The notes under the pieces are model-generated. The model worked only from the letters and a program-made list of their open reading frames with translations. It ran no database searches and was not told the DNA's origin. A stretch of 64,000 nucleotides of DNA from Carex sylvatica (lineage: Eukaryota; Streptophyta; Magnoliopsida; Poales; Cyperaceae). The DNA is taken from contig CAXKVR010000029.1 of the NCBI GenBank assembly GCA_964058845.1, forward strand, positions 62,001-126,000, read 5' to 3'. Positions 1-12,089 of this stretch are shown here, piece by piece. The position numbers were made by a program, and so were the translations under genes. Numbering within the stretch: position 1 is the stretch's first letter; each line of letters opens with the position of its first letter.

Positions 1-450
1 AATTATGAACACATTATGTCCATAAATAATCATGCATTATTTCTCAAGATGAGTGTTGATTATATTGAGCATTTTAAGACACATCAATATCATCTTAACC
101 ATTATACTGATATGATATTCATAAACCCATAAAAACAAGCAGTTTTTTTTTCAGAGAACTAGCCATGCATTTGTCTAGTGGCAAACGCACATGTTCTCTA
201 TGTGATAGGTCATGGATTTGAAACTCAAATAAAAAAAATCTTTTTTTTTGTAATTAAAGATGTATTAAATAGTTGGATGACTTGATCTCCAACCATTACT
301 AAAAAAAAGAAGTTCTTCTCAAATTCAATATTTTAGTAATTTTATTTGGCATTTCAACTTGCGTTATTAGCAGTGTATAAAAAAAATTACACTTGTTTGG
401 GATAGTGGCATCGGATGCACATTTTCTTATTAATTAGTAGGAACGAAGGA
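1..450. repeat. Segmental repeat, copy of 25453-25740
   Basis: The first ~150 bases and the stretch at 300-430 match 25453-25740 in order and orientation (shared words include aattatgaa, aataatcat, atatgatatt and attcaatattttagtaat). At 25 kb the repeat leads to the upstream region of the first resistance gene; here it leads to peptide-family repeats. No open frame of interest. Confidence 0.65.
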
Positions 451-494
451 AATAGTATGTTGTCAAACTATGAAAAAAGAAGAAGAAAAAGCTA

Positions 495-930
495 ACCTCC
501 CAAACGAAGCGCGGAATGATCGAAAAAGCTAACAGGCCCACATTTGGGCAGTCAGGGTATTTTTAAAATTAATTTTTGTACGAGGGCATATTTGATAATT
601 CTTTATTTTTTTTAGGGCATTAATAAAAATCTGGGGATGAACACTGGAAGTACATAAAAAACAATTGTGTATGTATACTGTGTGGTCCATATCTAATTGA
701 AAAGGAAAAAAATGATGGTCCAACCAATTTTACTTTTAATAGAAAAAATAGGAGCCAATCCCCTGCCACCCTAACTGAAGCAGAGAAATGTCTTCAGTCA
801 ACTAATTCAGCAAATTAAGATCGCAATCGTTGTCAAACAACAAAAGATTCAGACTTGGTAATGAATTGTCAAAAATTGGAAAATGCACCATAATAACTAA
901 CGACAAGCGTGCTGAAAAAATGCATTGCCT
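495..930 (+). repeat. Peptide-gene upstream repeat, copy A
   Basis: Nearly the same sequence recurs at 1332-1705. The 3' half (about 709-930: ttgccaccct-like words, then gagaaatgtcttcagtcaac, then aaaatgcaccataa) also recurs at 9240-9460 and, inverted, at 13640-13830, just upstream of the intact small peptide gene. It is therefore best read as a displaced copy of that gene's promoter region. The 5' half (about 530-640) resembles the TIR of the Mutator-like element at 44357-45689 (tttttttagggcattaata). No peptide coding sequence follows. Confidence 0.65.
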
Positions 931-1024
931 AGATAAAAAAATTACAATCTCAAAACAGATAAGTCATTTTGTTATCATGGTCTCGTACATATTAAGTCAT
1001 TTTGTTTTATGGTTGAAATTTAAC

Positions 1025-1164
1025 AAATAATCTTTATTAAAAGTTGATCTATAAAATATTGATATATTAAAAGTTAACAAATAATCTTCATTAAAAGTTG
1101 AGATATAAAATATTGATATATTAAAAGTTAATAAATAATCTTCATTAAAAGATGATATATATAC
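1025..1164. repeat. 54-bp tandem repeat, about 2.6 units
   Basis: Units start at 1025, 1079 and 1133 (each begins aaataatctt), a constant 54-bp spacing with few differences. It separates the two upstream-repeat copies. Confidence 0.85.
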
Positions 1165-1331
1165 AAACTTTTGATGTATACTTCTCCATGCTTTGAAAAA
1201 TATTGCCAAAGCAACGCAATGTCTCTTTCTAGTTGAAAATATTAAAATCTCTAAAAAAGAAAATTAAAAAAAAAATAGTGTAGCCCCACTATTGGGCAGT
1301 TTGTTAAAAAAAATAAGAAAGGAAGAATAAG

Positions 1332-1705
1332 TTGACCTCCCAAACGCGATGCGAAATAATCGAAAATCTGATAGGCCCCACTTTTGAGCGGTCAGAGTAT
1401 TTTTAAAATTAATTTCTGTACGAGGGCATGTTTGATATTTCATTTTTTTTTAGGGCATTAATAAAAATCTCAGGATGAACACTGAAAGAAAGATGGTCCA
1501 ACCAATTTTACTTTTACTAGAAAAAATAGGAGCCGATCCCTTGCCACCCTATCTGTAGGAGAGAAATGTCTTCAGTTAACTAATTCAACAAATTAAGATC
1601 GCAATCGTTGTCAAACAACAAAAGATCTAGACTTGGTAATGAATTGTCAAAAATTGGAAAATGCACCATAACTAACGACAAGCGTGCTGAAAAAATGCAT
1701 TGATC
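1332..1705 (+). repeat. Peptide-gene upstream repeat, copy B
   Basis: Direct copy of 495-930, with the same order of words and only scattered substitutions and small gaps. Homology to the other copies stops just after gtgctgaaaaaatgcattg, the same boundary as in copy A, so A and B were probably duplicated together after the coding part was lost. Confidence 0.65.
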
Positions 1706-2020
1706 TAGATAAAAAAATTACAAACTCAAAACAGAGTCACAACGCATGAAAAATATATAGTATATACGCCCCTACATGTATGGCTTGGTACTGGAATGTA
1801 ATGGTTAACTAGATAAATCTACATTTTTTTGTCAGTTTCCTTTAAACACTGCTTTAAAAGTTAGCTATAAAATTATTTAGATATTGCTTTTAAAATATTT
1901 AGAGCAATGGCAAGAATTCATTGGAAAATGTTTCACGCATTATCAGGTGTTGTATCCACACAAAACATAAATATTCCAATGTATGGCTATGTCTTTGTAT
2001 ATGGTGCGGCTTATGGGATG

Positions 2021-2797
2021 TAGGGGTGATTAATGAGCTAGCATGAGCGAGTTAGGGTATGCTCATGCTGGCTCATTAAATAAATGAGCGAGTTGTTAAT
2101 GAGCGAGTTTAAATGAGCGGATAAATGAGCGAGCTTTTAATGAGCGAGTTATGAGCGGCTCACGAGTTATGGCTTATGAGTACTAAAATTTAACAAATTG
2201 TCATAATTCATTTAAATAAAATATAATAAAAATTCAACAAAAATAGATTTCACAGTAGCATCAACAGACAACAATCAATATATTACAAAAATAGAATAAT
2301 CCAACATAAACTAACAACAGAAACTAATAAAAATCCAACAGCTATCGTCTTGTCGATTTTGATAGCTCTACTTGTGACATACACACAGATATTTTCTTGT
2401 CACATACCTACAAATTTGTATTATGAAAATAATAATGAAAATTCATCTTAAACAAGCAACAAACGGTTGGCAGAGGTTAGGTTAGGTTTTGGATTTTAGG
2501 CGGAGGTTTTGGTTCTGCCAATTTAAAAAAAAAATGAATGTATGAAACTATGAATATTACATAAGATTTAATGAGGCAAAGCTGATGTTACACATAATTA
2601 CACAAGAATAAATGTGGCAGGGATTAGATGTGGCAAATTCTTAATGAGCGAGTTATGAGCGAGTTGGGTCATGCTCATGCTCGCTCATTAAGTAAATGAA
2701 CGAGTTTAAATGAGCAGATAAATGAGCGAGTTTAAACGAGTTTTTAATGAGCGAGTTATGAGCGGCTCACGAGTTATGAGCGATTTACTCACCCCTA
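2021..2797. mobile_element. Non-autonomous hAT element
   Basis: The element begins TAGGGGTGA and ends TCACCCCTA, and is flanked by a perfect 8-bp target duplication ATGGGATG (2013-2020 and 2798-2805). Both ends carry many copies of an ATGAGCGAGTT-type subterminal motif in both orientations (2032-2175 and 2640-2785). It is 777 bp long, has no transposase frame and has an AT-rich core. The 8-bp duplication and subterminal repeats are typical of hAT elements. Confidence 0.9.
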
Positions 2798-2974
2798 ATG
2801 GGATGGGACAAAAGAGCTACTTTCATATATATGTTAAATGTTTAAAGATTTTCTTATTCAAATAAATAATTTGATATGTTATATTTTATTTATTATTGTT
2901 AAAATTGAATTCGTTTGTTATTATGGTCCCGTACATATTAAGTCATTTTCTTTTATAGTTGATCTATTATGTGT

Positions 2975-3130
2975 ATATATGTGTATATATATGTATGTAC
3001 ATGTATATATATGTATGTACATATATATATATGTATGTATGTATATATGTATGTGTATATATATGTATATGTTTATGTGTATGTATATATATAAATAGTA
3101 TATGTATATAAATTTATGTATATATGTGTG
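2975..3130. repeat. TA/TG-rich microsatellite
   Basis: Runs of tatatatgtatgta with variants. The open frame across it is an artefact of the repeat. Confidence 0.9.
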
Positions 3131-3439
3131 TGTGTGAGTTCCAGTTGTTTTCTGTTTTTCAAATCGGAAAAACTAACCTTCTATTCCTAACCGGTAATTG
3201 AAAATTTATTTCCAACTTATAAGGTAAAGTGCGTGTTCTTGTATTGAGACAGTGGGAAGCTCAACTATATATATATTTCTAACCTGGTAATTAAAAATTT
3301 ATTTCCAGTTGTTATAACGTTGTTTGCTAATAACCGGTATACTAGCTAGCATGGATAAAGTGAGAGAGAAATCTTCTGTGTTTCTTTCAGTAGTAATTAA
3401 ATTTGAAATTGGAAATCTATTTTTTCATTTCAGCAACAA

Positions 3440-3640
3440 TACGGCCAAAGCCTTTAACATTTGAGCAACCCTCGTGGCCAGCCTTACACTGGAAGGTGCA
3501 GTAAGTTACATAGAAAAAATTGTCCTCCTGAAGCAAAGCCCTAGAAGAATGATACCTGTTTACATGAAAGATTAAGAGCAAGAAGAATGCAACGATGTAT
3601 TACGTATATATGTACTTGTATAAATAATAAGTAAAAATTA
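3440..3640 (+). pseudogene. Small peptide gene relic: exon 2 and 3' UTR
   Basis: On the plus strand 3465-3547 reads PRGQPYTGRCSKLH, then CPPEAKP and a stop. This parallels the C-terminus of the intact peptide gene at 13022-13140 (PKGRPYTRPCRKIY, CDPPEAKP, stop). The match continues into the 3' UTR to about 3640 (ttacatgaaag, agagcaagaagaatgcaa). A possible splice acceptor (tttcag) lies at 3428-3433, but the frame between it and the conserved block holds a TAA and needs a shift, and no exon 1 is found upstream. Relic of a tandem gene copy. Family function is unknown to me; homology to the intact gene is clear. Confidence 0.7.
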
Positions 3641-3896
3641 TATATATGTGCTGAGAAGGGGATTTCATATATTAATATTAAAATGGGTACAATTAATAGT
3701 TAAATAGGTTTGTGCCAAAAACTTATGTAATGGGGATTTCATCTAAGTAAATCTGCCAATGCCATCTACATTGTTTGCATGCAGTAACAAAGCGAGAGAG
3801 ATCAAGCAGCCCCACTGCACACTAATTTTGGTATCCTCCAGTAATTATGTTAATTTATTTGAAATAAATAATTGTGATGTATCATAGATTCTGCTG

Positions 3897-4632
3897 CATG
3901 GTTTGTAAACTCGGCCAAGTCTGAGTTGATTCGGCGGAATCAACTCGGTATTGGTCGGGACTGATCCGAGTTTCACTCGAGTCTCGTGCCCTTGCGATTT
4001 TGTCATCAAAACTCAGTTGAATAGAGTTTGACTCAGCTGAGTTATCCAATTTTCAAGTCGAGTTAGTCCGAGTAAGACCAAGTTAAGCCTAGGTCGCCCA
4101 AGTAAGACCGAGTCCTTTTTTTGTTTTTTTCATGAAAGTTGTTAATCTATGATTTTAAATCACAAAAAAAAAATTCAAATTATGCAAACAAATTTGAATT
4201 AGAAGAAAACACATACCTTGTCAAGATAATCATGCACTAAATTTACATAAATTTAGTACATGATTATCTTGACCTAAATTTAGGTAGGTTGTCAATTTAA
4301 TTTCTGTCAATTTAATTTCACTTTTCTATGCATAAATTATAGCTAGCTTGTATAAAGGGTGTGTTGTATTAATTTGTAGTGTTTATATTATGTTATATAA
4401 TTAGTGGATTATTTAATTATAAAATTTTGTCTACATAGTTTTCTTACAAATTATTCTTTTAACAATTGTTTTCTATATTTTGGCTACAAAACAAGCTTCT
4501 GCCAAAAAAATCTGAATTTACGATCTGATTCTTTCGATTCCGACCGATTCATCCGGTTCCGATTCCATGATGAAGTATCCGATTCCGATTCCAATTCCGA
4601 TTCTGATTATGATTATGATTTTCAGAACCATG
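3897..4632. mobile_element. Non-autonomous hAT element with empty paralogous site
   Basis: Begins CATGGTTTGTAAACTCGG and ends TTTTCAGAACCATG, flanked by TTCTGCTG (3889-3896) and CTCTGCTG (4633-4640), an 8-bp duplication with one mismatch. The paralogous segment at 12690-12725 (inverted) runs straight through this site without the element. The ends carry degenerate repeats of an actcgg/gattccg type. No transposase. The frame at 4404-4685 lies mostly in its right end and is not a gene. Confidence 0.88.
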
Positions 4633-5040
4633 CTCTGCTGCACCTCACTTATGTGAATGATTTTCTACAACACACAAAATTTTGAAATAGTATATATTTG
4701 TTACAACTTATAAAGCCTGTTTCTCAATTTATGTGTAAAATCAAATTTAAGTAATCTATAATTCATTAAATTATTAAAATATTAACTGGTGGGTTTATCC
4801 AAATTTATTGTAATGTTGATCCAAGGTCTTCTAATTTATTAATTATACTCAGTCATGAAATATAATTGAGGAAAAAAAAATGCTCACGCTTAGAGGCACA
4901 GAGCCTCAGACTACTTAGTTTTGAAAAAAAATGCAGACCAATTTCTTGCCACCCTATCCCTATCCCAAAGAGAGAGAGAGAGCGAGGACTTGAGTCCACT
5001 AATCCCACAATCTAAAATCTCACTGTTAATCTAAAAAAAC
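4633..5040 (+). repeat. Peptide-family flank repeat, inverted partner of 12365-12720
   Basis: Reads in the same order as the reverse complement of 12365-12720 (gtgaatgattttctaca, taattcattaaatt, taatttattaattatac, atgcagaccaattt, ttgccaccctatc). The end at 4945-5030 resembles the promoter repeat upstream of the peptide gene, so this may be the promoter of the next lost tandem copy. Confidence 0.65.
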
Positions 5041-5399
5041 ATCCAAATAAACTTTTTGATATTTTGACAAAAGGACAATTTTACTGAAACTTCACTTTGA
5101 CCAGAGGTCAACTGAGAAAATAACTAAGGACGTACTTGACAATGTGTAGAAATTTGGTATGCAATGGAAATCTTCTCAAAGTGATAAGATGACACTGAAA
5201 GATGTGGTATAAACCTTATCGTGGACTACAATTGTATTTGTATTTGTATGGTATTTGTACATCACTACATATATAAAGGTATATATGGAACGAATAACAG
5301 ATGTGCAACTACAGAGTAATTAATAACATAAAAATAAAAAATATAAATAAAAAAATTGGATAAGTATCAATCTAAATTTTGTCAAACCGGAGTTAAGAC

Positions 5400-6840
5400 A
5401 AATTCAAGTCCTCAAAATTGTCTTCACAGTATTCTCTCAGTTATCAGGTCTAAAGATCAACATGGAAAAATCTGAACTTATAGTATCTACAGGATACTCT
5501 ACCAATATACAAGAATTAATTAGTTGATACTTTGAGCTGTAAGCAAGGATCTTCTCCATTTACATACCTTGGATTGCCGTTATCAGATAAAAGATTGACC
5601 AAAAGTTCTTATTTACCACTGTTAGAAAGGGTAAATAAAAGATTAGAGGGTTGGACTGCAAAATTACTCTCAATTGTAGGAAGATTTGTTTTTATAAACG
5701 CAATCTTATCTTCAATACTGACATACTTTATGTCGGTTTTTAAAATTCCAGCATGGGTCATAGTGGAGATAGATAAAAAGAGAAGAGATTTTTTATGGAA
5801 GAGAAATAGGAAGAACCATAAAGGATTACCATTAACAAATTGGGAAATGGTATGCAGACCAAAGAAGGTAGGGGGCTTGGGTATCATTGACATGAAAACA
5901 TTTAATGATGCATTGTTAGCAAAATGGTACTGGTTTTGGATAAAACCAGAGGAGAAAATATGAAAATCTTTGTTCTTATCCAATTTACATTTCCAAAGAA
6001 GAAGTGACATCCCACAGTGCAGTTTCTTCAAAGAAAATATGTCAGGAATCATAGTGTTTTGCGAATCAGTGATGAGGAGAGAGGTAGGCATAGAGGACAC
6101 AATAAAATTCTGGAAACATAACTGGAGCCATGGAATTCTGATGAATGAATTACCAATATTGGCAGTAGAAGCAAAAGATCTAGATGTCTCAGTGCAACAG
6201 GTATACCAAACAAGGCGGTTAACGGATTTACTAAATAATATTGGAGATATAAAACAATCACTACAAGGCAGTCGCCAATTAAGTAAGCTGCTGAACATCA
6301 CGGCCTTACCAGTACCTACTGGTAATGCACAGGATGATGCCGGATGGACTCTCACAAGTTCAGGATGTTTCTCAGTTAAATCAGCTTATCAAGGGTTGAA
6401 AGACACACCTAGAATCAAAGCATGCATACACAGAGTCTGGAAAATGAAGATACCACCTAGAATCAAGATTTTTGCATGGTTGGTGTATTTCAATAAGGTG
6501 CTAACAACAGATAATTTTGAGAAACTGGGATGGAACCTCCCTAGTAGGTGTGTACTGTGCAGGGCAGCAAAGGAATCTGTACACCACCTATTTTTTGAAT
6601 GTCTTTTTTCTGTACAACTGTATAACATGGTGAATGGAAGACTATCAATGAACCATGACTGGATGCACATGCTTAGAAGAAAGCCAGCTCAATACTGGAT
6701 AGTGAGTAAAGAAGGAGAAAGGAGGGAAAGAGATACTATTGCTAGTAATATTTGTTCTATGGAAAGAAAGATGCTCAAGAGTATTCACGGGTGCTGTTAA
6801 ATCTTCGGGTCAGCTGGTAGAAGAAATTCAAGATATGAGG
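5400..6840 (+). pseudogene. LINE reverse transcriptase C-terminus with zf-RVT domain (remnant)
   Basis: 5430-5520 reads like the palm-to-thumb stretch of an L1-type plant reverse transcriptase (SGLKINMEKSEL-like, with a stop). 5532-5961 continues with YLGLPLSDKR and a WVIVEIDKKRRDFLW segment, ending in TGA. 5970-6798 carries the zinc-binding reverse-transcriptase tail: SVKSAYQGL, WKMKIPPRIKIFAWL, then C-x2-C (CVLC), HHLFFEC. The endonuclease and most of the palm are missing, so the copy is 5'-truncated or eroded and has at least two stops. Its 3' UTR appears to run to about 7020, without a clean poly-A or target duplication. Not a host gene. Confidence 0.85.
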
Positions 6841-7838
6841 GCAATATAATACACTAGATAAAGAAGAGTTTTACTTTCCAGTTTTATTTTATTTTGTTTT
6901 ACTTCAAGGATTCAACAAAGTTGAATCAATCTGTAACGTTTTAATATTGAGTTTTTACTCAAAACTCAAAACTGTATTTCACTTTAATCAATAAATCAAA
7001 TAAGGACCTAAATCCTTATTTTTCCTCAAATTTTTTTTGTTAAATAGTTAAAATTAGTTTAAACCAACTCTTTCAGGTCTCTTCCCTTGTTTCACAATTT
7101 AGGATGGAAAAACAAGGAATCCAAATTAAGTACCAACTTTTAAAATATTATTTTGTTTTTCAATTATTAGTTACTAATGAATATGTATCAATCCTAAACT
7201 TGTAGAGTATGATCATCAATTAACAATTGCTGATCAAATTTTAAAAATTACAAATCCTTTATTAACTAATGACTAGATCCAAAATTTTCTCCCAATTTGA
7301 GTGTACTGAAATATGATATCTCATTGAAATAAGGAAAAAAAACCTCAAATAATTAATAAAATTCTCTAATTATCAACAATATTACTTTTTGAATAATATA
7401 CAAGAATATTTGTAGAACTGTAATTTAATCTCTGCTCATAAAATAGGTATATCAGCTTTTCATCTAAAGGAGAAATTAAGTTAATGGATTAATAGCCGAG
7501 TATTTAAAATTCGAAAAACACAAATTCGAAAAAATAACTAATGGATTGCATATTTTATAGTTGGAGTACTAGGTACTAAATTAATTAATATGGGTTGCTA
7601 TGGGCTAATATGAAGGGCCATGATAGACACCTATTGGGCTGCTCTCAGTGGGCTCGATCGCATAGCTGTATGATTTAAAAGTGTTTGTGTCGCTTATTCC
7701 ATTAAAAGCCCCACAAGTTGAGTGTTGATAGAAGTTCCTTAACTACTTCGAAAATCTTCGAAAATCTTCTGTGCTAGTGATATAGAAATAACATTTTATC
7801 CATATCTTGAAGGATTTTTTTTTCCATTGAAAACCTGT
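6841..7838. other. AT-rich spacer
   Basis: LINE 3' UTR at the left, then AT-rich DNA without a credible frame. 7380-7450 is an inverted relative of 16420-16510, 31975-32060 and 32290-32390 (attacagttctacaaata-like words). 7590-7690 matches 54640-54740 (cacctattgggct, ctcagt, agctgt). Confidence 0.6.
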
Positions 7839-7846
7839 CTTTTGTA

Positions 7847-8647
7847 CATCGTTCTGAAACTCGAAATTAGAATCGAAATCGGATACTGGACCGTGAAATC
7901 CGAATTCCATGATTCGGCCTGTCGGATGAGAAACTCAGATTTTATACCAGAAGTTTGGTTTGTACTAAAATAATAGAAATAAAAAATTGATAGAACATTA
8001 ATTTGTTAAAAAATGAAGGTGCTAGAAAATAAAAATTATTTGCTAGTCTTAATGTTAATCCCTAAAAAAAAAAAAAAAAATACAGAAAAATAATAAAAAA
8101 TTTAAAAAAATTAAAAAAACAAATCTTAAAATAAAAATGGATAGTAAAAGAAAAAAGCGGAAGGGAATTGGAAAATATATATTTATTTGTCTTTCTTCCT
8201 CTACACATCACTTTGATCATTTTCTTCCCAAATTGACTACCCTTTCCTTTGTTCCCAAATTCATCACTCTTCCTAAGTAAATTCAAATTGATACAAAAAA
8301 GCACAAAATCGGCGTGCCTAAACCCAAATTAATTGCAAATTTTTCCACACTACTCTTCCGATATGCGCGTCTCTTCATACTAGAAAACACTTCAGCATTC
8401 CTATTGCTTCGCGGGTTGCTTTTCATCATTGATTTCACTCCTTGATTTTCTTACCAGCAAACACTTCAGTAAACACTTCACCTAACTCACCAGATTTTCA
8501 GATGACTCAGCCGAGTGAAACACTGTTCAACCGTGCTTCGATGAAAAAGTCACATGGACGCAGACAGATAAATCTCGGATTGGACCCGACGGATACCGAG
8601 TTGACTCGACCGAGTCAACTTGGACTCGGCCGAGTTTTCAAACCATG
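7847..8647. mobile_element. Non-autonomous hAT element, same family as 3897-4632
   Basis: Starts CATCGTTCTGAAACTCGAA and ends GGCCGAGTTTTCAAACCATG. Its ends correspond to those of the element at 3897, in opposite orientation. Flanks are CTTTTGTA (7839-7846) and CTTTTGTT (8648-8655), an 8-bp duplication with one mismatch. The core has an A-rich tract near 8067-8120. The frame at 8442-8663 overlaps its right end and is not a gene. Confidence 0.85.
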
Positions 8648-8869
8648 CTTTTGTTCCAATTAAGAGATCTGGGCATGCATGCTTAGCTAAGGGATAATGT
8701 ATTGATTACTTAACCGAGGTCAAATCCAAAAAATAATGGATTGATTATTTTATTCTTGGACTATCGATTTGTTAGTGCATGTGGGCTTGGGCTGTGATAT
8801 GAAATAAAACAGAGGTAAAAGGAAAATAACAGACCATAAAACAGAGGTAAAGGACTATTAATTTGTTTG

Positions 8870-9460
8870 TGTGCACCTCATCATTTTGACTAAGATCGAC
8901 AGAGTATAATAGACACTATTCAATGAAAAAAATATACAAGTTAAAAAACAAACGACCAGATATGATGCAAAAATTTTGTCCGGTGATAAAGAAATTATAA
9001 AATCGGAACACAAATGTAACTTTACCGAAGTCAAGTATGAATTAGTAGAAAGAGAAGTATGAATTAATTTGATTAGTTCGTTCCGGTCGGATCGGGTCCA
9101 CTAATGGGTTAGGCCCAGCTGACCCGCATCTGCTTGGTATCATTCGCTTTACAATAAGATGCAAACTTGGAGATAAACTGAAAGTCCATACAATCTGTGT
9201 GTGTAAATATACCACATCTAATTGGAGAGGCAAAAAAAAAATAGGGTCCCACCAAATTTACTTTTTAGAGAAAAGAAACAGGGGCCAATCCCTTGCCACC
9301 CTATCTGAAGGAGAGAAATGTCTTCAGTCAACTATTCCAACAAATTAAGATTACAATCGTTATCAAACTAGAAAATATCCTGACTTGTTCATGCACTACC
9401 AAAAACTGAAAAATGCACCATAACTAACGACAAGCAAGCTGAAAAGTTGCATCCACCGTA
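8870..9460 (+). repeat. Peptide-gene upstream repeat, copy C
   Basis: Matches the reverse complement of 13640-14130 over most of its length: agagtataatagacactatt at 8903-8922 against 14094-14113, the gggcccagct-type block near 9110, and gagaaatgtcttcagtcaac near 9311. It stops at gaaaagttgcat, before the leader and coding exon. A displaced promoter without its gene. Confidence 0.7.
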
Positions 9461-10565
9461 AACAAAAAGTTGCTTTCAGTACGGATCACCAAGTATATTT
9501 CTTTTACAGGTATTAGATCTCGTTTACAAGTATGATGCATAAATAGTTTGGGTTAATCACGGACAGTATACAAATTTAAATTTTATATATAGTTTACACT
9601 TATAGAAATAAAATTAATGCTTGTAATTAACATGACATAGGTTAATAGATAAAGAGGCTGGACAAAATTGCCTACAGCAATGAAATATACTTTCCTTCAT
9701 TTTATTTTCTTTAATTCCTAGACTAATAAATAATAAAATGTGCAATCCGATGCTACTATGATGTAGTACATGATATTTTCAGAATTATATTGTTGCTACA
9801 ATATTAAATTCAATCTGAAAGTGGAGTGGAGAAGACTTGACAGTACAGTAGTCAATGTTTAGTTCACTTTTTCTTGGAAGTGGTGTGGAAGTGGAATGGA
9901 GTACTTTAGGGATAATGGGGCTTGCTGTTTGAAAGATAGGAATAGGAAGGTACCTTGCGGTTTGCTGTTTGAAAGAAATCACCTCCACCTGTTAACGATT
10001 TTCTTGACATAAATTACGTTACCATCTGTTAAGAAATTGCCCATTCTTTGAACATTTGGTGCTCTGATTTTGGGGAAATCGTATATAGAGCAGCGCCAAA
10101 ATGCTCCAATATTTTCATGATGTAGTCACTCTTCACATTCTCTTATATACTTTCCAAAATTCAAACAGTTGATTCAAACTGCTCAATATAATTTCTATAT
10201 TAAAGTGTGTTTGACGACACAAGTTTATATTTGTTAGTTTTTTTCCTAATTGTTTATGTAGATACAATTTTTTTTTTTTTTTTTGAAAAATTGGTAGTGG
10301 AGGTAGATACAAAATTACTATTTTTTTATGGTCCATAATATCCTTAAAAAACAAAAATTTTGTTTCTATCTAAAAAAATAGTAAAATATTTCTAAAAGAA
10401 ATATAAAACTTGGTCTCCAAGCACATTTTAATGTGGAGATCTTGTTGAGTGATTCTAATCAATTATTTAGACTTTGAAAATGTAAATAAAAAAATGTGAG
10501 CGATAATTGAAGAACAAAAACAATTGAACATTTTTACCCTACTGATGTTGTTAATTTTTTAATCA
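9461..10565. other. AT-rich spacer
   Basis: No gene seen. It holds a poly-T tract at 10268-10284, and 10340-10520 resembles the MITE at 49905-50253 (tctatctaa, aaatagtaaa, caagcacat, gtggagatc). Confidence 0.5.
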
Positions 10566-10569
10566 GGTA

Positions 10570-11790
10570 TCACAATTGGACATTAATTGAGGGAAGTTGC
10601 GATAATTAGAGATTTTGCTAATTTAAAACATTTTCTTTTGGAACAACTCTTTTTCATCTAAAGTCGATCACCACTATAATTTGCTACCATCTAGCCTTCC
10701 CTCACGGATGCTGATAATTATTCCCGCACTCTCATTCTCGCATTTATCCCCCCATTAACTTTCATAACTACAATGGGCGACCATAAAAACTCCAGCACTC
10801 ATTTTTTTTTCTAAAGTATTAATACTTACGTACATAAATATTTATCTTTAACAATAAAAGTATTTATACCAATAAAGTAAATAATTTGTACATAAATAAT
10901 TGTCTCTCCAAACAAATCTCAAACTACTCGGGGGACCATGCACATTTTTAGAGCTGGATTTTTCTTTTATCTTATTTCAATCTCATCCACATTTCTGACA
11001 ATCTATGAGAAATTTTGCGAATGTGAAACCACGAACGTCTTCTACGTAATTTTCTCTTTCAAATGAGATCCATGATAACATACTTTCGGACACGACGTTA
11101 CACATGTATTTATACCTCATCGTGCAAGTATTTATACCTATACTTGCAAATATTTTTTAATATGACAGTGACTGACATATGAAAGTATTAATATCAAGTA
11201 TTACAAGTATTTATACTTATACACTTGAGTATTTATACCTATGTAAATAATACTTGAATAAGCACCTCGTATACATTTATCGTGATTAATATTTTTTGTA
11301 TGGATAAATAATTAGTGGGGACCTTTGTAAGATTACCCACTCCCTATCCGTATTTGTTGAAGGTAGATTTGATTTTAAATGATTTTATCCTTTTACTATC
11401 TGTGTTCGTGTTTGAATGGTGGAACAAATTTGATATCATTTAGCATTATCTACTCCACAATATTGTTAAAAATCGCACATTAGAATTTCACAACCCAATA
11501 CAAGTACTTATATTAACTGAGTAAGCCATAAAAACAATTAACACCAAAAATTTATCACTACACTTCACTTCATGATGACATTTTCCAAGTTTATTGTAGT
11601 CCCTAATTTGAACTTACAAAGATAAGTCTACTCAAAATATGCACCTACATCTACACCCCTTTTATTATCACAGTGGCAAATGTTTCCCTACAAAGATAAC
11701 TTCACGATCACATTACCTAAGTTCATTGTAGTCCCAAATTTGAACCTACAAAGATAAGTCTACCCAAAATATGCACCAATGTCTAACAAG
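10570..11790 (-). repeat. Relic of the resistance-gene upstream region with an inserted repeat
   Basis: 10575-10690 (gaagttgcgataattagaga, ctataatttgctaccat) and 11560-11790 (tttattgtagtccctaattt, aagtctactcaaaatatgca, cctacatctacacc) match 51615-51700 and 51840-52250 in order. That region is itself the inverted upstream region of the second resistance gene. Between them, 10790-11350 carries the aagtatttatacct repeat also seen in 54855-55460 and 57976-58367. No coding exon remains. Confidence 0.5.
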
Positions 11791-11834
11791 ACAGGCTGTT
11801 TTCTTAGCTGTGTGTGCCTGTATGTATACTCGGC

Positions 11835-12045
11835 ACGTTGTGCTTTTGCAATACACTGGTTAAGAGGTGTAAGCAGATTGGATACGGACAGATAAAAGCT
11901 AAAATCGTATCCATATCTATTTTAAATTAATTGCAATAATTGCCTTGAAAAGTCTATACATAAAAATGAATCCTTGGAGGGTACCAGCTGCATCATAAAC
12001 AAAGCATGATAAAATAAATTCCAAAAATATCAAAAACAAAAGCTA
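11835..12045 (+). pseudogene. Small peptide gene relic: promoter, leader and mutated start
   Basis: The block taagaggtgtaagcagattg through gaatccttggagggtaccag to the caaaaacaaaagct block matches the leader of the intact peptide gene (reverse complement of 13490-13630) and of the pseudogene at 16030-16330. The start codon is ATA (12027-12029) where the intact gene has ATG. Homology ends about six codons later, and the TATA region is degraded (ctatacataaa instead of ctatatatagg). Confidence 0.75.
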
Positions 12046-12089
12046 AGGACAAATTTAAGTAAAAATAATCATTAAAATCTAATTATATG

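Noticed and set aside
2838..3098. 86-codon frame across 2838-3098
   Set aside because: Most of it translates a tatatatgtatg microsatellite.
5609..6355. 248-codon minus-strand frame
   Set aside because: Antisense to the LINE reverse transcriptase remnant, which has clear domain motifs on the other strand.
3897..8647. A single 4.75 kb transposon with 90-bp inverted ends
   Set aside because: The ends do match in inverted orientation, but each belongs to its own ~0.75-0.8 kb element with its own 8-bp duplication (TTCTGCTG and CTTTTGTA).
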